A DNA stretch of 64,000 nt from Caldilineaceae bacterium (GCA_022842065.1 JALHQH010000010.1:124001-188000), one strand, 5' to 3'; shown: positions 17,896 through 27,266, counted from the first letter of the stretch. A program made the numbers and translations. Notes: generated by a model from the sequence alone, not told the origin.

Positions 17896-17943
17896 ACTTA
17901 TGCTGGTCGGGCCATGCTGCAGCATGGCCCGACCAGCATAAGT
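17896..17943. repeat. Perfect 48-bp palindrome
   Basis: The arms 17896-17919 and 17920-17943 are exact reverse complements with no spacer (centre ATGCTG|CAGCAT). It ends 29 bases before the permease start. In RNA it would form a very stable hairpin with a tiny loop; in DNA it could extrude a cruciform. No T-run follows, so simple termination is doubtful; attenuation, mRNA processing or protein binding are alternatives. Confidence 0.75.
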
Positions 17944-17972
17944 CCTAACCTAAAGTGTACAACCAAAACCAC

Positions 17973-19091
17973 ATGAATCTACGTTTTCTACAACGGTTAG
18001 GACAAGCATTAATTATCCCAACGCTGGCGCTAGTCGCCGCATTAGCCTTGGGTGCGCTGATCATGCTGCTCTTTGGCGATGATCCGGTCAAAGCCTATCA
18101 GGGGCTCTTTGCTGGGGCCTTTGGCAGCGCGCGCGGCTGGTCAACCACCATTCGCAAAATGGTCCCGCTCTTGCTGACCGGCCTCGCCGTGGCGATCCCT
18201 TTTCGGGCCGGGCTTTTTAACATTGGAGCGTCGGGCCAATTTCTCATGGGGACGATTGCGTCCGTGGCGGTTGGCATCAATTTTGAAGGGTTGCCCCCTG
18301 TCATCCACCTGCCCTTGGCGATCCTGGCCGGGATTCTCGGTGGTATGATCTGGGGCGCGTTGCCGGGCCTGCTCAAGGTGACAACCGGTGCCCACGAAGT
18401 GATTGTGACGATCATGCTCAACTATGTGGCCTCGCTCTTTGCCGGTTGGACGGTTTACGCCGGTGGCACCCAAGGCCAAACGCCCGGGCCGCTCTGGGAT
18501 TCAACCGCCCGCGCCGTTTCCGAAACGCCGGATGTGCTGGAAAGTGCGCGTTTGCCCTTTTTATTGGATGCGCCCTATCGTATTCATTGGGGCTTTATCC
18601 TGGCCTTGGTGGTGGCGCTATTAATGTGGTGGCTGATCTATAAGACGATCATCGGTTTCGAGATTCGCACCGTAGGGCAAAATTTGAAGGCGGCCCGTTA
18701 TGCCGGCATGCGCGTCAACTGGACGATTGTGCTGACGATGATCATTGCTGGTGGGCTGGCCGGGCTGGCCGGGGGCATTGAAACGTTGGGGGTCAACTAT
18801 AAGTTTGCCCCGGAATTCACCGGTTCGGTCGGCTTTGACGGAATTACAGTGGCGCTGCTGGGCCAAACCCACCCGATTGGTGTCACCATTGCCGCCCTCT
18901 TACTCGGCGCGCTTGATGCCGGTGGCGCGCGCATGCAATTCGACTCGGGCGTCTCTGCCGACATTATTCAGGTGATCCAGGCCCTGGTGCTCGCCTTTGT
19001 CGCCGCCCCCTTATTGATTCGCACGATCTTCCGCCTACGCAAGCCCGCCGGGACGATTGAGTCCGCGCCAACCGTCAGTTGGGGCAGCTAA
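17973..19091 (+). CDS. ABC transporter permease (BMP/nucleoside-type, first subunit)
   Basis: The protein of about 372 residues has some nine to ten membrane segments. Family features are FRAGLFNIGASGQFLMG near residue 80, GAHEVIVTIMLNY (cytoplasmic coupling loop) and AGLAGGIETLGVNYKF. It belongs to the branched-chain permease superfamily, as in YufP/NupB-like proteins of nucleoside importers. ATG 17973 is preferred over GTG 17955, since the longer form adds only polar residues. The next gene, an Rpn nuclease, is not a transporter part and separates it from the second permease. Confidence 0.92.
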   Translation: MNLRFLQRLGQALIIPTLALVAALALGALIMLLFGDDPVKAYQGLFAGAFGSARGWSTTIRKMVPLLLTGLAVAIPFRAGLFNIGASGQFLMGTIASVAVGINFEGLPPVIHLPLAILAGILGGMIWGALPGLLKVTTGAHEVIVTIMLNYVASLFAGWTVYAGGTQGQTPGPLWDSTARAVSETPDVLESARLPFLLDAPYRIHWGFILALVVALLMWWLIYKTIIGFEIRTVGQNLKAARYAGMRVNWTIVLTMIIAGGLAGLAGGIETLGVNYKFAPEFTGSVGFDGITVALLGQTHPIGVTIAALLLGALDAGGARMQFDSGVSADIIQVIQALVLAFVAAPLLIRTIFRLRKPAGTIESAPTVSWGS

Positions 19092-19098
19092 GCATTTT

Positions 19099-20055
19099 AT
19101 GGCCATGATCAATACCTTTGACCGTTCGTTGAAAGTTATTGCCCGCAACCATGCTGATCTATTTTTGCGCTTAGCCCTGCCGAACATACCGTTGACCCTA
19201 ATCAATCAGCCGGAAAATGTGGAATTGTCACTGCCCGTACAGCCGGTTGACTTTGTCCATCGTATGCTACATCAAGGGCAGGAATGGTTGCTGCACATTG
19301 AATTTCAATTAGAACACTTCGCAGATTTCCCCCGGCGCATGTGCCATACGCATGGCGCCTTGACGCAGCAGTTCAAAATGCCGGTGCTGTCCTTTGCGGT
19401 TTATCTACAAAGGCGCAAAGCGCCGCTGCCCACGGAGTATCTGGTTGAAATCGACAACGTAGCCATCAATCGGTTTTCCTACCCAGTCATCAAGTTGTGG
19501 GAATATACAGACCAGATTCGTAATGGTCAGCTACGCGAGTTGGCACCACTGTTGGTGATGTTGGAGGAAGCCCCCACAGAAGAGACTTTACAAGTTGAGC
19601 GACAGCTGATTCTTGCTGAACCCGATCCAGACAAACGGGCAGACTTACTAGCAATCGCCGTCACCCTTGCCTCGCGCATGTTTGACCGAGAATTTTTACG
19701 AAGCTTCTTTCGAGAGGAGTTAGCCCAAATGCAACACGCAACGTTAATTGATGAATGGTTGGATGAGGCTGTGCAAAAAGCGGTCAAGGAAGCTGAAATC
19801 AGGGCAACCGCACAAGGTAAGATTGCAGGCATCAAGGAGTACGCAATTAGCAGTATCATACGTATTCTAACCACTCGTTTTGCAATTTCTGTGATGCAAA
19901 CAGAGACCGTCAAACAAAAATTGAACCAGATTACCAATCTCAATTTATTTGGCACAGTCGAAGAGCTTGCGCTCAGTTCCTTCAATTTTACCGAATTCAA
20001 CCTTACGCTAGACGAACTGTTACAAACCCAAGCAACCACGGGATCGGGACAATGA
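19099..20055 (+). CDS. Rpn-family PD-(D/E)XK nuclease/transposase-like protein
   Basis: The 318-residue protein has the Rpn/PDDEXK_2 layout: an N-terminal acidic motif (VDFVHRMLH), a catalytic EFQ in LLHIEFQLEHFADFPRR, and a later Arg/His-rich segment MCHTHGALTQQF. A helical C-terminal region follows, with AQGKIAGIKE and a repeat-like tail often called DUF4351. E. coli Rpn proteins promote RecA-independent recombination. Here it sits between two permease genes: it begins 7 bases after one stop, and its TGA overlaps the ATG of the next (ATGA at 20052-20055). No inverted ends were seen. Confidence 0.85.
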   Translation: MAMINTFDRSLKVIARNHADLFLRLALPNIPLTLINQPENVELSLPVQPVDFVHRMLHQGQEWLLHIEFQLEHFADFPRRMCHTHGALTQQFKMPVLSFAVYLQRRKAPLPTEYLVEIDNVAINRFSYPVIKLWEYTDQIRNGQLRELAPLLVMLEEAPTEETLQVERQLILAEPDPDKRADLLAIAVTLASRMFDREFLRSFFREELAQMQHATLIDEWLDEAVQKAVKEAEIRATAQGKIAGIKEYAISSIIRILTTRFAISVMQTETVKQKLNQITNLNLFGTVEELALSSFNFTEFNLTLDELLQTQATTGSGQ

Positions 20056-21101
20056 GTCAACGCAGTTTCTTTCGCAGTACCTCTTTGCTCAGTGCAATCT
20101 TGATGATTGTGGTGTTGGTGCTGGCCTTTTTGGTCAACACCACCGCGCTACACGATAACACCTGGCTACGGGTGCTTTTTGACATTAGCACGATCAATTT
20201 TGCGCTGCGTGCGACGGTCCCCTTGATCCTGGGCGCGCTCAGCGGTATCCTCTGTGAGCGCTCAGGGATTATCAACATTGGGATCGAAGGGATGATGTTG
20301 GCCGGCGCGTATGGGGCCTTTGTTGCCAAGGTCGCGACCAATGATTGGAATCTGACTGCCAGCCTGCTGGTGGGGGTATTGGCGGCGCTGGTGATTGGGG
20401 GGCTGATGGGTTGGCTGCACGCCCTGCTCTCGATTCGCTTTCGTATGGATCAGATCATCTCCGGCACGGTATTGATTATTCTGGCGACTGGTTTCACCTC
20501 TTACCTCTTTAACCGCGATGCGGTGGCAGTGGGCAAATTTAGTGACATCTCGATTCCCCTGTTGGCGACCATCCCGGTCGTTGGGGAATTTTTATTCCAG
20601 CTTTTCCGCAAACCACCCTTGACTTATCTTGCCCTTTTATTAGTGGTCGTCGTCCATGTTGCCCTCTTTTACACCCGTTGGGGCTTGCGCACCCGTGCGG
20701 TTGGGGAACATCCACGCGCGGCGGACACCGTCGGCATCAATGTCAATCGCTATCGTTATGTCAACACGATCATTGGCGGCATGTTGGCCGGGCTGGCGGG
20801 GGGCTTTTTGGTACTGGAAGCGGTTGGTCAATTTCAAGAGAATATGACGGCCGGGCGCGGCTTTACGGCACTGGCCGCGATGATCTTTGGCAACTGGAAT
20901 CCTTTTGGCGCGTTTGGGGCGTCACTGCTCTTTGGCTACACGATTGGGTTGCAAAATACGCTCCAAGAACTGGTGCCGATCCCCCGCCAATTTGTCAGCA
21001 TGTTACCCTATGTCGTGACCATTGTGGCGGTCTCTGGCTTGGTCGGTCGGGTGCGCCCGCCGGCCGCCGAGGGTAAAGTTTACGAGACGGAGGGGCACTA
21101 G
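20052..21101 (+). CDS. ABC transporter permease (BMP/nucleoside-type, second subunit)
   Basis: The 349-residue protein has about nine membrane segments and the typical LSGILCERSGIINIGIEGMM motif near residue 65, then FRMDQIISGTVLIILATG (coupling region), RTRAVGEHPRAADTVGI and LAGLAGGFLVLEAVGQF. It pairs with the upstream permease to form the membrane channel. Its start overlaps the Rpn gene stop by 4 bases, so translation is coupled to the nuclease gene. The ATPase gene begins 1 base after its stop. Confidence 0.92.
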   Translation: MSQRSFFRSTSLLSAILMIVVLVLAFLVNTTALHDNTWLRVLFDISTINFALRATVPLILGALSGILCERSGIINIGIEGMMLAGAYGAFVAKVATNDWNLTASLLVGVLAALVIGGLMGWLHALLSIRFRMDQIISGTVLIILATGFTSYLFNRDAVAVGKFSDISIPLLATIPVVGEFLFQLFRKPPLTYLALLLVVVVHVALFYTRWGLRTRAVGEHPRAADTVGINVNRYRYVNTIIGGMLAGLAGGFLVLEAVGQFQENMTAGRGFTALAAMIFGNWNPFGAFGASLLFGYTIGLQNTLQELVPIPRQFVSMLPYVVTIVAVSGLVGRVRPPAAEGKVYETEGH

Positions 21102-21102
21102 G

Positions 21103-22623
21103 ATGACCACGCAAGCACCTGTTCTCGAAATTCGCAATATCTCCAAACACTTTCCCGGTGTGATCGCCAATGACAAGGTCAACCTGACCTTGCAGCATGG
21201 CGAAATTCTGGCGCTGCTCGGCGAAAATGGCGCGGGCAAGTCGACGTTGATGAATATCATCTACGGCCTCTACCAGCCGACCAGCGGCGAGATTCTGGTC
21301 AACGGCAAGCCAGTGGTAATGCACAATCCCAACGACGCGATTGCGCTGGGCATTGGCATGGTCCATCAACATTTCCAGCTCGTGCCGGTAATGACGGTGG
21401 CCGAAAATATTATGCTGGGCAGCGAGACGGTTAGCAATGGTTTCCTCAGTACGCGCACCGTCGCCAAACGGATCGCTGAACTCTCCCACCGTTATAGCCT
21501 GGATGTCGATCCTTATGCCCTGGTCGAAGATCTGCCCGTGGGCATGCGCCAGCGCGTCGAGATTGTCAAGACCCTTTACCGCAACGCCAACATTATTATC
21601 TTGGATGAGCCAACCGCAGTCTTGACCCCGCAGGAGATCGATGGGCTCTTTATGGTCATGGGCCAGCTTAAGCAGCAGGGCAAGTCGATCATTTTTATTA
21701 CGCACAAGCTCAAAGAAGTGTTGCGGATTGCCGACCGGATCGCCGTGCTGCGTGGGGGCAAAGCGGTGGGCGAAGCTGACCCAAAGACCGCCACCCAGGC
21801 CACCCTTGCTTCGCTGATGGTCGGGCGCGAAGTGATCTTGACGGTGGACAAAACGCCGGCCAAACCCCAGTCCGTAGTGCTCGATCTCCAGCAAGTTAGC
21901 GCCCACGATGACTTGGGGCAGCCCGCCTTGCGCAAGGTCTCGTTCCAGGTCCACGCTGGCGAAATCATTGGCGTGGCCGGTGTACAGGGCAACGGGCAGA
22001 CCGAGCTGGTGGAGGTGATCAACGGACTGCGCAAAGCCGACAGCGGGCAGATCACCATCGGTGGCATCGAGATGACCAACGCCACCCCGCGCCAGATCAC
22101 CGAAGTGGGCCAGAGTTGCCATGTCCCTGAAGATCGTCACGCCTATGGCATGGTTGACAGCTATAGTATTGCCGACAATCTGGTCTTGAACACCTACTAC
22201 CAGCAGCCCTATGCGCGCGGACTAAGCATCAACACGCGGGCAATTCACGACCATGCCCAAAGTCTGGTCAAACAGTTTGATGTGCGCACGCCCAGCGTGG
22301 AAACCGCAGGTGGGTCACTCTCTGGTGGCAATCAGCAGAAGATGGTGGTGGCACGCGAGTTCAGCCGGCCGATTAAGTTGCTGATCGCGGCCCAACCCAC
22401 CCGCGGCATTGACGTTGGCTCGATTGAATTTATCCATAATCAGATTGTGGCCAAACGCGATGCTGGTGTGGCGGTGCTGCTCGTCAGCTCAGAACTTGAT
22501 GAAATTATGGCACTTGCCGACCGCATCGTTGTGATGTATAAAGGGGAAGTGATCGGCATCGTCGGGCGGGCGGAAGCCACCCGTGAAGGGCTTGGTTTGC
22601 TGATGGCTGGTGTCAGCCATTAA
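21103..22623 (+). CDS. ABC transporter ATP-binding protein with two ATPase domains
   Basis: The 506-residue protein has two fused ATPase domains, as in YufO/NupA and sugar importers. Domain 1 has Walker A GENGAGKST, signature LPVGMRQRVEIVK and Walker B IIILDEPT. Domain 2 has a degenerate Walker A (GVQGNGQTE, no Lys-Ser) but a good signature LSGGNQQKMVVARE; its Walker B region reads LLIAAQPTRGID. The asymmetry is normal for the family. ATG 21103 is used; an earlier in-frame start would overlap the permease. It drives uptake through the two permeases and ends the operon. Confidence 0.94.
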   Translation: MTTQAPVLEIRNISKHFPGVIANDKVNLTLQHGEILALLGENGAGKSTLMNIIYGLYQPTSGEILVNGKPVVMHNPNDAIALGIGMVHQHFQLVPVMTVAENIMLGSETVSNGFLSTRTVAKRIAELSHRYSLDVDPYALVEDLPVGMRQRVEIVKTLYRNANIIILDEPTAVLTPQEIDGLFMVMGQLKQQGKSIIFITHKLKEVLRIADRIAVLRGGKAVGEADPKTATQATLASLMVGREVILTVDKTPAKPQSVVLDLQQVSAHDDLGQPALRKVSFQVHAGEIIGVAGVQGNGQTELVEVINGLRKADSGQITIGGIEMTNATPRQITEVGQSCHVPEDRHAYGMVDSYSIADNLVLNTYYQQPYARGLSINTRAIHDHAQSLVKQFDVRTPSVETAGGSLSGGNQQKMVVAREFSRPIKLLIAAQPTRGIDVGSIEFIHNQIVAKRDAGVAVLLVSSELDEIMALADRIVVMYKGEVIGIVGRAEATREGLGLLMAGVSH

Positions 22624-22664
22624 GCGGTTAGTGTAGTATCAGTAGATCACAATGCCCGCTCTGA

Positions 22665-22682
22665 GGGGATTGGCAAATCCCC
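22665..22682. terminator. Short hairpin after the importer operon
   Basis: Arms GGGGATT and AATCCCC with a 4-base loop lie 42 bases after the ATPase stop. No T-run follows, so this is a weak terminator candidate. Confidence 0.3.
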
Positions 22683-22758
22683 GGCTGGATCTGGCGAGCC
22701 CACCCGAGCGGTTGTGGTCGACTGAGTGTACTGTATAGTCTGGAGATCAAAGAAGATC

Positions 22759-24483
22759 ATGAACCCACATAGTCCCATCCTTGATCAACCACAGACGATT
22801 GACTGGTCAGCGAATGCACCGGCAACCACCGTCCGGCTGGCCAATCAGGAACTCTATTTCGAGGTCGATGCCCAGACCGATCTGCTGAATCTCTTTTGGC
22901 CGTGGGCCGGTGAATGTTACGCGAAACGCATTGCCCTGCGGGTCAGTGCGCCGCGTGAAGAAGATCTGATCCCAATGGTCACCCGCCTCTATCCTGGCCA
23001 CCAGGAGTTGATCCTGGGGACCGAGGGGGTGATCCTCACCAAACGCGTCGCCGCCCCCCACCAGAGTGACTATGACCGCAGTGTGATCTGGTTGCTCGAT
23101 TGTCAGGCGGAAGGGGATCGCCTGTTGCGGCTGGATGTGGAGATTGACTGGGGGGAAGCGCGTACCCAGCGTATGGTCGATGGCCTCTTGGTGGCGCAGC
23201 GCAACCCTGGCCCCGAGCGCGGCCTCTACAGCCAGAGTAATGCCGAGTTGACCTGTGTTTTTGGTAATCCCCAAGCGCGCCCCGATCACTTTGATATCGA
23301 TTCACCGCAACATGCCAAGCTGGTCTACCACGTCCTGGTCAATGGCATGGTTGAAGTGCCCCTGTTACTGGCCGTCAGCGATGTGGGTGAGCAGGTGGCC
23401 TGGAATGGTTTTCTCGCCCTGCGCGATGCCGACCGCGCCTTTGAACTAAGTGGCAAAGCCTGGGAAAAATTGCTCAAAAGCGGGCGGCTGTGGACACCAG
23501 AGATCCGGCTTAACCAGGCATTGCAGGCCGGCAAGTTGGCCGCAGCCCGCCATATCCAGCGACTACGCACCGGCTTTGCTGCCACCGACGGCGGACTGGA
23601 AGCGACCACCACGCTGATCGATAGCACTGACAGCGTTGACATTACACTGAGTCGCAACCTGCTGGCCCATTTACGCCGGGTGGCCGAAGCAACAGTGGGG
23701 CGCTTGCCTCAACAATTGCCCCTACGGCCCAAAATCGAAGCAGCCGATCCCGGTACAGCGCTAGTCGTCACCAATGGGGCATATCTTGCGGGGTTAACCC
23801 GTCACCTGCACCATCATTTTGATGCTGAAATCTTGGCGGCTCATTATGAGGCAGTGGGGCTATGCACGGAGCAATTGTTGCGCCACGCGGAAACGCAAGC
23901 CTTAAGCGACGATGCACAACAAAGTTACGCGCAAGCCCTGCACTATGCCTACACCCTGGCCCAGTGGCGGCAAGATGAGACAAATGCCGAACGTTGGCAA
24001 AACGCACTGACCGCCGTCGCGGTTGGGGTAGAGGAGGGGCGCGCAACAGCATTGCGCCTTGATCTAGCCGCTGCGTTACAAAGACCAGCAGATCAACCCT
24101 GGCACTTTGCTGAGCCGTGGGTCGGCATTCGTGAGAGTGGACGGTTGCTTTGGGATGGCTGTGGGATCAGTTGGCGCAACAGCGAGTTATGGGTCGAGCC
24201 AACCTGGCCGACAAGTTGGTCATGGTGGGCGTTGCTCAATCTGCCCTACCAGGATGATCGCACGCTCAGTCTGGTTTGGGACGGGACCACCCTGCACACC
24301 ACGCAACCGGTGCGCAGCGCTTTGCCCGTCCAACAATGGCAAACAATCCGCGCACGCAACAGCGACGAACTTGAGTTTGACCTGCACTTTGAGCTACAAT
24401 CAAAGCTAGACGGCGAAGTACAGCGCCAGATTGTGCGGGCTGACTTTCACCAAGCAGCGCCATCGGTTTCAACCAGTGGCTGA
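22759..24483 (+). CDS. Uncharacterised 574-residue protein with beta-rich N-half and helical C-half
   Basis: I do not recognise a named family. Residues 1-220 look beta-rich, with VTRLYPGHQELILGTEGVILTKRV and RQDE-type acidic turns. Residues 240-480 are helical with many Arg/Ala pairs and LLRHAETQALSD. The C terminus returns to beta strands rich in Trp (WVEPTWPTSWSWWALL). This beta-sandwich plus helical-barrel order recalls glucoamylase or amylo-alpha-1,6-glucosidase-like proteins, but no catalytic acid pair could be assigned. No signal peptide is visible. It has its own leader after the importer operon. Confidence 0.65.
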   Translation: MNPHSPILDQPQTIDWSANAPATTVRLANQELYFEVDAQTDLLNLFWPWAGECYAKRIALRVSAPREEDLIPMVTRLYPGHQELILGTEGVILTKRVAAPHQSDYDRSVIWLLDCQAEGDRLLRLDVEIDWGEARTQRMVDGLLVAQRNPGPERGLYSQSNAELTCVFGNPQARPDHFDIDSPQHAKLVYHVLVNGMVEVPLLLAVSDVGEQVAWNGFLALRDADRAFELSGKAWEKLLKSGRLWTPEIRLNQALQAGKLAAARHIQRLRTGFAATDGGLEATTTLIDSTDSVDITLSRNLLAHLRRVAEATVGRLPQQLPLRPKIEAADPGTALVVTNGAYLAGLTRHLHHHFDAEILAAHYEAVGLCTEQLLRHAETQALSDDAQQSYAQALHYAYTLAQWRQDETNAERWQNALTAVAVGVEEGRATALRLDLAAALQRPADQPWHFAEPWVGIRESGRLLWDGCGISWRNSELWVEPTWPTSWSWWALLNLPYQDDRTLSLVWDGTTLHTTQPVRSALPVQQWQTIRARNSDELEFDLHFELQSKLDGEVQRQIVRADFHQAAPSVSTSG

Positions 24484-24613
24484 GATGCAAAAACCCGTTG
24501 AAACGGGTTGACTGGGCAGGCGTCAGTTGATGATCGCTTTACCTGTCTACCGATTTACCGATTTACCGATTTCCTTATCTACCCGTTTACTTGCAGACCA
24601 ATCCCAACCACCC

Positions 24614-25672
24614 ATGCGCAAAACTGCGATTGTGTACGACCCATTTAATCTTCGCCACACCTTAGAAGGCCATCCCGAAAATTTTCGCCGCCTCGAAGGC
24701 ACCTGGAACTTACTCCAAGCTGACGGCATTTTAAACGACCTCGTGCGCGTACCAAGCAGTCCTGCGCCGGTTGATGCCCTGCTCCGTGTGCACACCGCCC
24801 AATATGTTGAGCGCCTACAGGCGATCTCAGCGCGCGGTGGGGGGCGCATCGACGCCGACACTTACGCCAATGCCGACAGCTATCAAGCCGCGTTGCTTGC
24901 AGCCGGTGGGTTGCTCAACATGACTGACATGATCATCGAAGGCAAAGTCGATAATGGCTTTGCCCTGATCCGGCCACCAGGCCATCACGCGTTGGAGCAG
25001 CGGGGGATGGGCTTCTGTCTGCTCGCTAATGCAGCGATTGCGGCGCGTTGGGCACAGGATCACCACGGGGTCGAGCGGGTGTTAATCGTCGATTTCGATG
25101 TTCACCACGGCAATGGCACCCAGGATATCTTCTACCACGATCCCTCGGTCCTCTTTTTCAGTACCCATCAATACCCCTACTACCCTGGCACAGGCGATGC
25201 CGATGAAATCGGCAGTGAGGTCGCCTATGGGACCACGATCAACGTGCCCTTTCCCACCTTTGTCGGTGATGAAGGTTATTTGACGGCTTTCCAGCGGGTG
25301 CTGGAACCGTTGGCGCGTGACTATAAACCCGAACTCATTATTCTCTCCGCGGGGTTTGATGCGCACTGGCTCGATCCATTGGCGGGCATGAACCTGACCA
25401 TCAGCGGCTACATGAAGTTGGTTGAAAGTGTGATGGCGCTAGCCGATGAACTTTGTAGGGGCAAATTGGTCTGTGTGCTGGAGGGGGGCTACCACTTAGA
25501 GGTCCTTTCCCACTGTGTGTTGAGCACGCTCCGGGTGCTCAGCGGCAGCAGTGCCGGTGTTAGCGATCCCTTTGGCAAGGCACAGCAACACGAACGCAAT
25601 GTCGCGCCACTGCTGGCTCGCTTGCAGAATCTGCATGGGATTAAAGCGCCACCTTTTTACTCAACGCCTTAA
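24614..25672 (+). CDS. Histone deacetylase superfamily amidohydrolase
   Basis: The 352-residue protein belongs to the zinc-dependent arginase/deacetylase superfamily, which removes acetyl groups from amines such as acetylpolyamines, acetoin-pathway targets or acetyl-lysine. Key motifs are RPPGHHALEQRGMGFCLLAN (catalytic His pair), VLIVDFDVHHGNGTQDIFY (Asp and His zinc ligands), FFSTHQYPYYPGTG and LSAGFDAHWLDPLAG (third ligand Asp). ATG 24614 is the first codon fitting the family start (KTAIVYDP). In bacteria substrates are rarely known. The upstream leader contains three CGATTTAC repeats. Confidence 0.92.
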   Translation: MRKTAIVYDPFNLRHTLEGHPENFRRLEGTWNLLQADGILNDLVRVPSSPAPVDALLRVHTAQYVERLQAISARGGGRIDADTYANADSYQAALLAAGGLLNMTDMIIEGKVDNGFALIRPPGHHALEQRGMGFCLLANAAIAARWAQDHHGVERVLIVDFDVHHGNGTQDIFYHDPSVLFFSTHQYPYYPGTGDADEIGSEVAYGTTINVPFPTFVGDEGYLTAFQRVLEPLARDYKPELIILSAGFDAHWLDPLAGMNLTISGYMKLVESVMALADELCRGKLVCVLEGGYHLEVLSHCVLSTLRVLSGSSAGVSDPFGKAQQHERNVAPLLARLQNLHGIKAPPFYSTP

Positions 25673-25755
25673 CTGCCAAGTCACCCCCTCCCGGTTGCCT
25701 TCTAGGCGCGGGTACCCCTTGAGTGCAGCTTGGGGGAGGGACTATACGCCGTCAA

Positions 25756-25810
25756 CCTAACCCTCCCCAAGCTGGGGAGGGTTAGGATGGGGTTAGTAGT
25801 TACTCAACGC
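25756..25810. repeat. Dispersed repeat with internal hairpin, copy 1
   Basis: CCTAACCCTCCCCA and TGGGGAGGGTTAGG (25756-25769, 25773-25786) form a 14-bp hairpin, followed by GTTACTCAACGC. The block 25761-25810 recurs at 34714-34763 with about 46 of 50 bases identical. The rest of the interval 25673-25892 shows only related C- or G-rich fragments and no gene. Confidence 0.7.
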
Positions 25811-25892
25811 CTTAAAAGCGATCCACGAAGTCACACCAAGACACACCAAGGTTAAAGTCATCATTGTTTTGTTACACCGACAGGAAAAAGCC

Positions 25893-27266
25893 ATGCAACA
25901 AGCTGCGACCCAAGCAACTTTTGATCAATTTGGCGATGTGATTCGCGCCGCGATGGAACGGCTCCAGATCCCTGGTGCCGCGGTCGGGGTGTTACATCAG
26001 GGCCAACAGTACACCGCCGGCTTTGGCAAGACCAACATCCAGCACGGGCTACCCGTTGACGCCGATACCCTCTTTCAAATCGGCTCGACGACCAAGACCT
26101 TCACCGCAACGATTGCCATGCAATTGGTGGAAGAGGGCAAATTGGCCTTGCATCAACCGCTGCGCACCTATTTGCCCGAGCTGCGCCTCAGCGATGCCCA
26201 CGCCCAAGATCAGGCGACCTTGCACCATCTTTTTACCCACACCGGGGGCTGGCTTGGTGACTATTTTGAGGACAAGGGGCGCGGGACCGATGCCGTGGCG
26301 CGCTATGTAGCCGGGATGGCTGATCTGCCCCAGTTGACCCCACTTGGTGAGATTTGGTCCTATAACAATGCCGGCTTTAACCTGGCGGGACGGGTGATCG
26401 AAGTCGTCACCGGGCAAGCCTATGAGGATGTCGTCCGCGAACGCATCTTTGCGCCGCTAGGGATGGACCTGTCCTTTTTCTTTGCCGAAGATGTGATCAC
26501 CCATCGCTTTGCCACCGGTCATCTGGTGGCGGCCGGTGCAGAGCCCAAGATTGCCCAGCCGTGGGCACTCTCCCGTTCGGCGCACCCGGCTGGGGGTATT
26601 ACCTCGACTGCCCCGGATCAATTGCGCTATGCCCAGTTTCAAATGGGTGATGGCACCACACCCAGTGGTCAACGCTTGCTCACGCCGGCGACACTGGCCC
26701 TGATGCAATCACCCCATGTAGCCGCGGGGAGTATGGCCAGCAACGTTGGCATCAGTTGGCTTTTACATGAAGTGGGCGGCGCGCAGGTCGTTGGCCACGG
26801 TGGTGCCACCAACGGGCAGATCTCCGCCTTTATGATGGTCCCAAGCCACGGCTTTGCGATTACCATCCTCACCAATGCCAACCAGGGGCGCACGTTGAAC
26901 AGTGAAATGACGACGTGGGCTTTTGAACATTTTCTTGGTCTCAAGAATCCCGAACCACAGCTGCGCGCCTTGTCAGCGGCTGAGCTGGCCCCCTTTGCCG
27001 GCCATTACAAAGCCGCGCTCAGCGAGCTAACCTTGACGGTGGAGGACGGTGAGCTGATTTTACAGGTAATCCCAGGCGGCGGCTTTCCCGAAAAAGATTC
27101 CCCACCACCCCCTGCCCCACCACCCGCGCCTGTTGCCTTCTTCGACGAGGATCGCGTCACGGCCGTGGAAGGCTTGATGAAAGGCAACCGCGGCGAATTT
27201 CTACGTGACAGCCAGGGTGAGATCACCTGGTTCCGCTGGGGTGGGCGGATTCACAAACGCGTTTGA
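25893..27266 (+). CDS. Serine hydrolase, class C beta-lactamase/penicillin-binding protein-like
   Basis: The 457-residue protein has the beta-lactamase fold with nucleophile motif GSTTKTF (SxxK), the Tyr motif WSYNNAGFN (YxN) and HGGATNG (in place of KTG). This set fits esterases, D-aminopeptidases and DD-peptidases as well as class C enzymes. A C-terminal domain of about 100 residues (PFAGHYKAALSELTLTV) resembles the small beta-barrel of such enzymes and includes a Pro-rich insert. No signal peptide is evident, so it is probably cytosolic. ATG 25893 is chosen, 8 bases after CAGG. Confidence 0.88.
   Translation: MQQAATQATFDQFGDVIRAAMERLQIPGAAVGVLHQGQQYTAGFGKTNIQHGLPVDADTLFQIGSTTKTFTATIAMQLVEEGKLALHQPLRTYLPELRLSDAHAQDQATLHHLFTHTGGWLGDYFEDKGRGTDAVARYVAGMADLPQLTPLGEIWSYNNAGFNLAGRVIEVVTGQAYEDVVRERIFAPLGMDLSFFFAEDVITHRFATGHLVAAGAEPKIAQPWALSRSAHPAGGITSTAPDQLRYAQFQMGDGTTPSGQRLLTPATLALMQSPHVAAGSMASNVGISWLLHEVGGAQVVGHGGATNGQISAFMMVPSHGFAITILTNANQGRTLNSEMTTWAFEHFLGLKNPEPQLRALSAAELAPFAGHYKAALSELTLTVEDGELILQVIPGGGFPEKDSPPPPAPPPAPVAFFDEDRVTAVEGLMKGNRGEFLRDSQGEITWFRWGGRIHKRV

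Noticed and set aside
20995..22140. A 381-codon minus-strand open frame within the ATPase gene
   Set aside because: The plus strand carries Walker and signature motifs throughout; the opposite frame has no domain.
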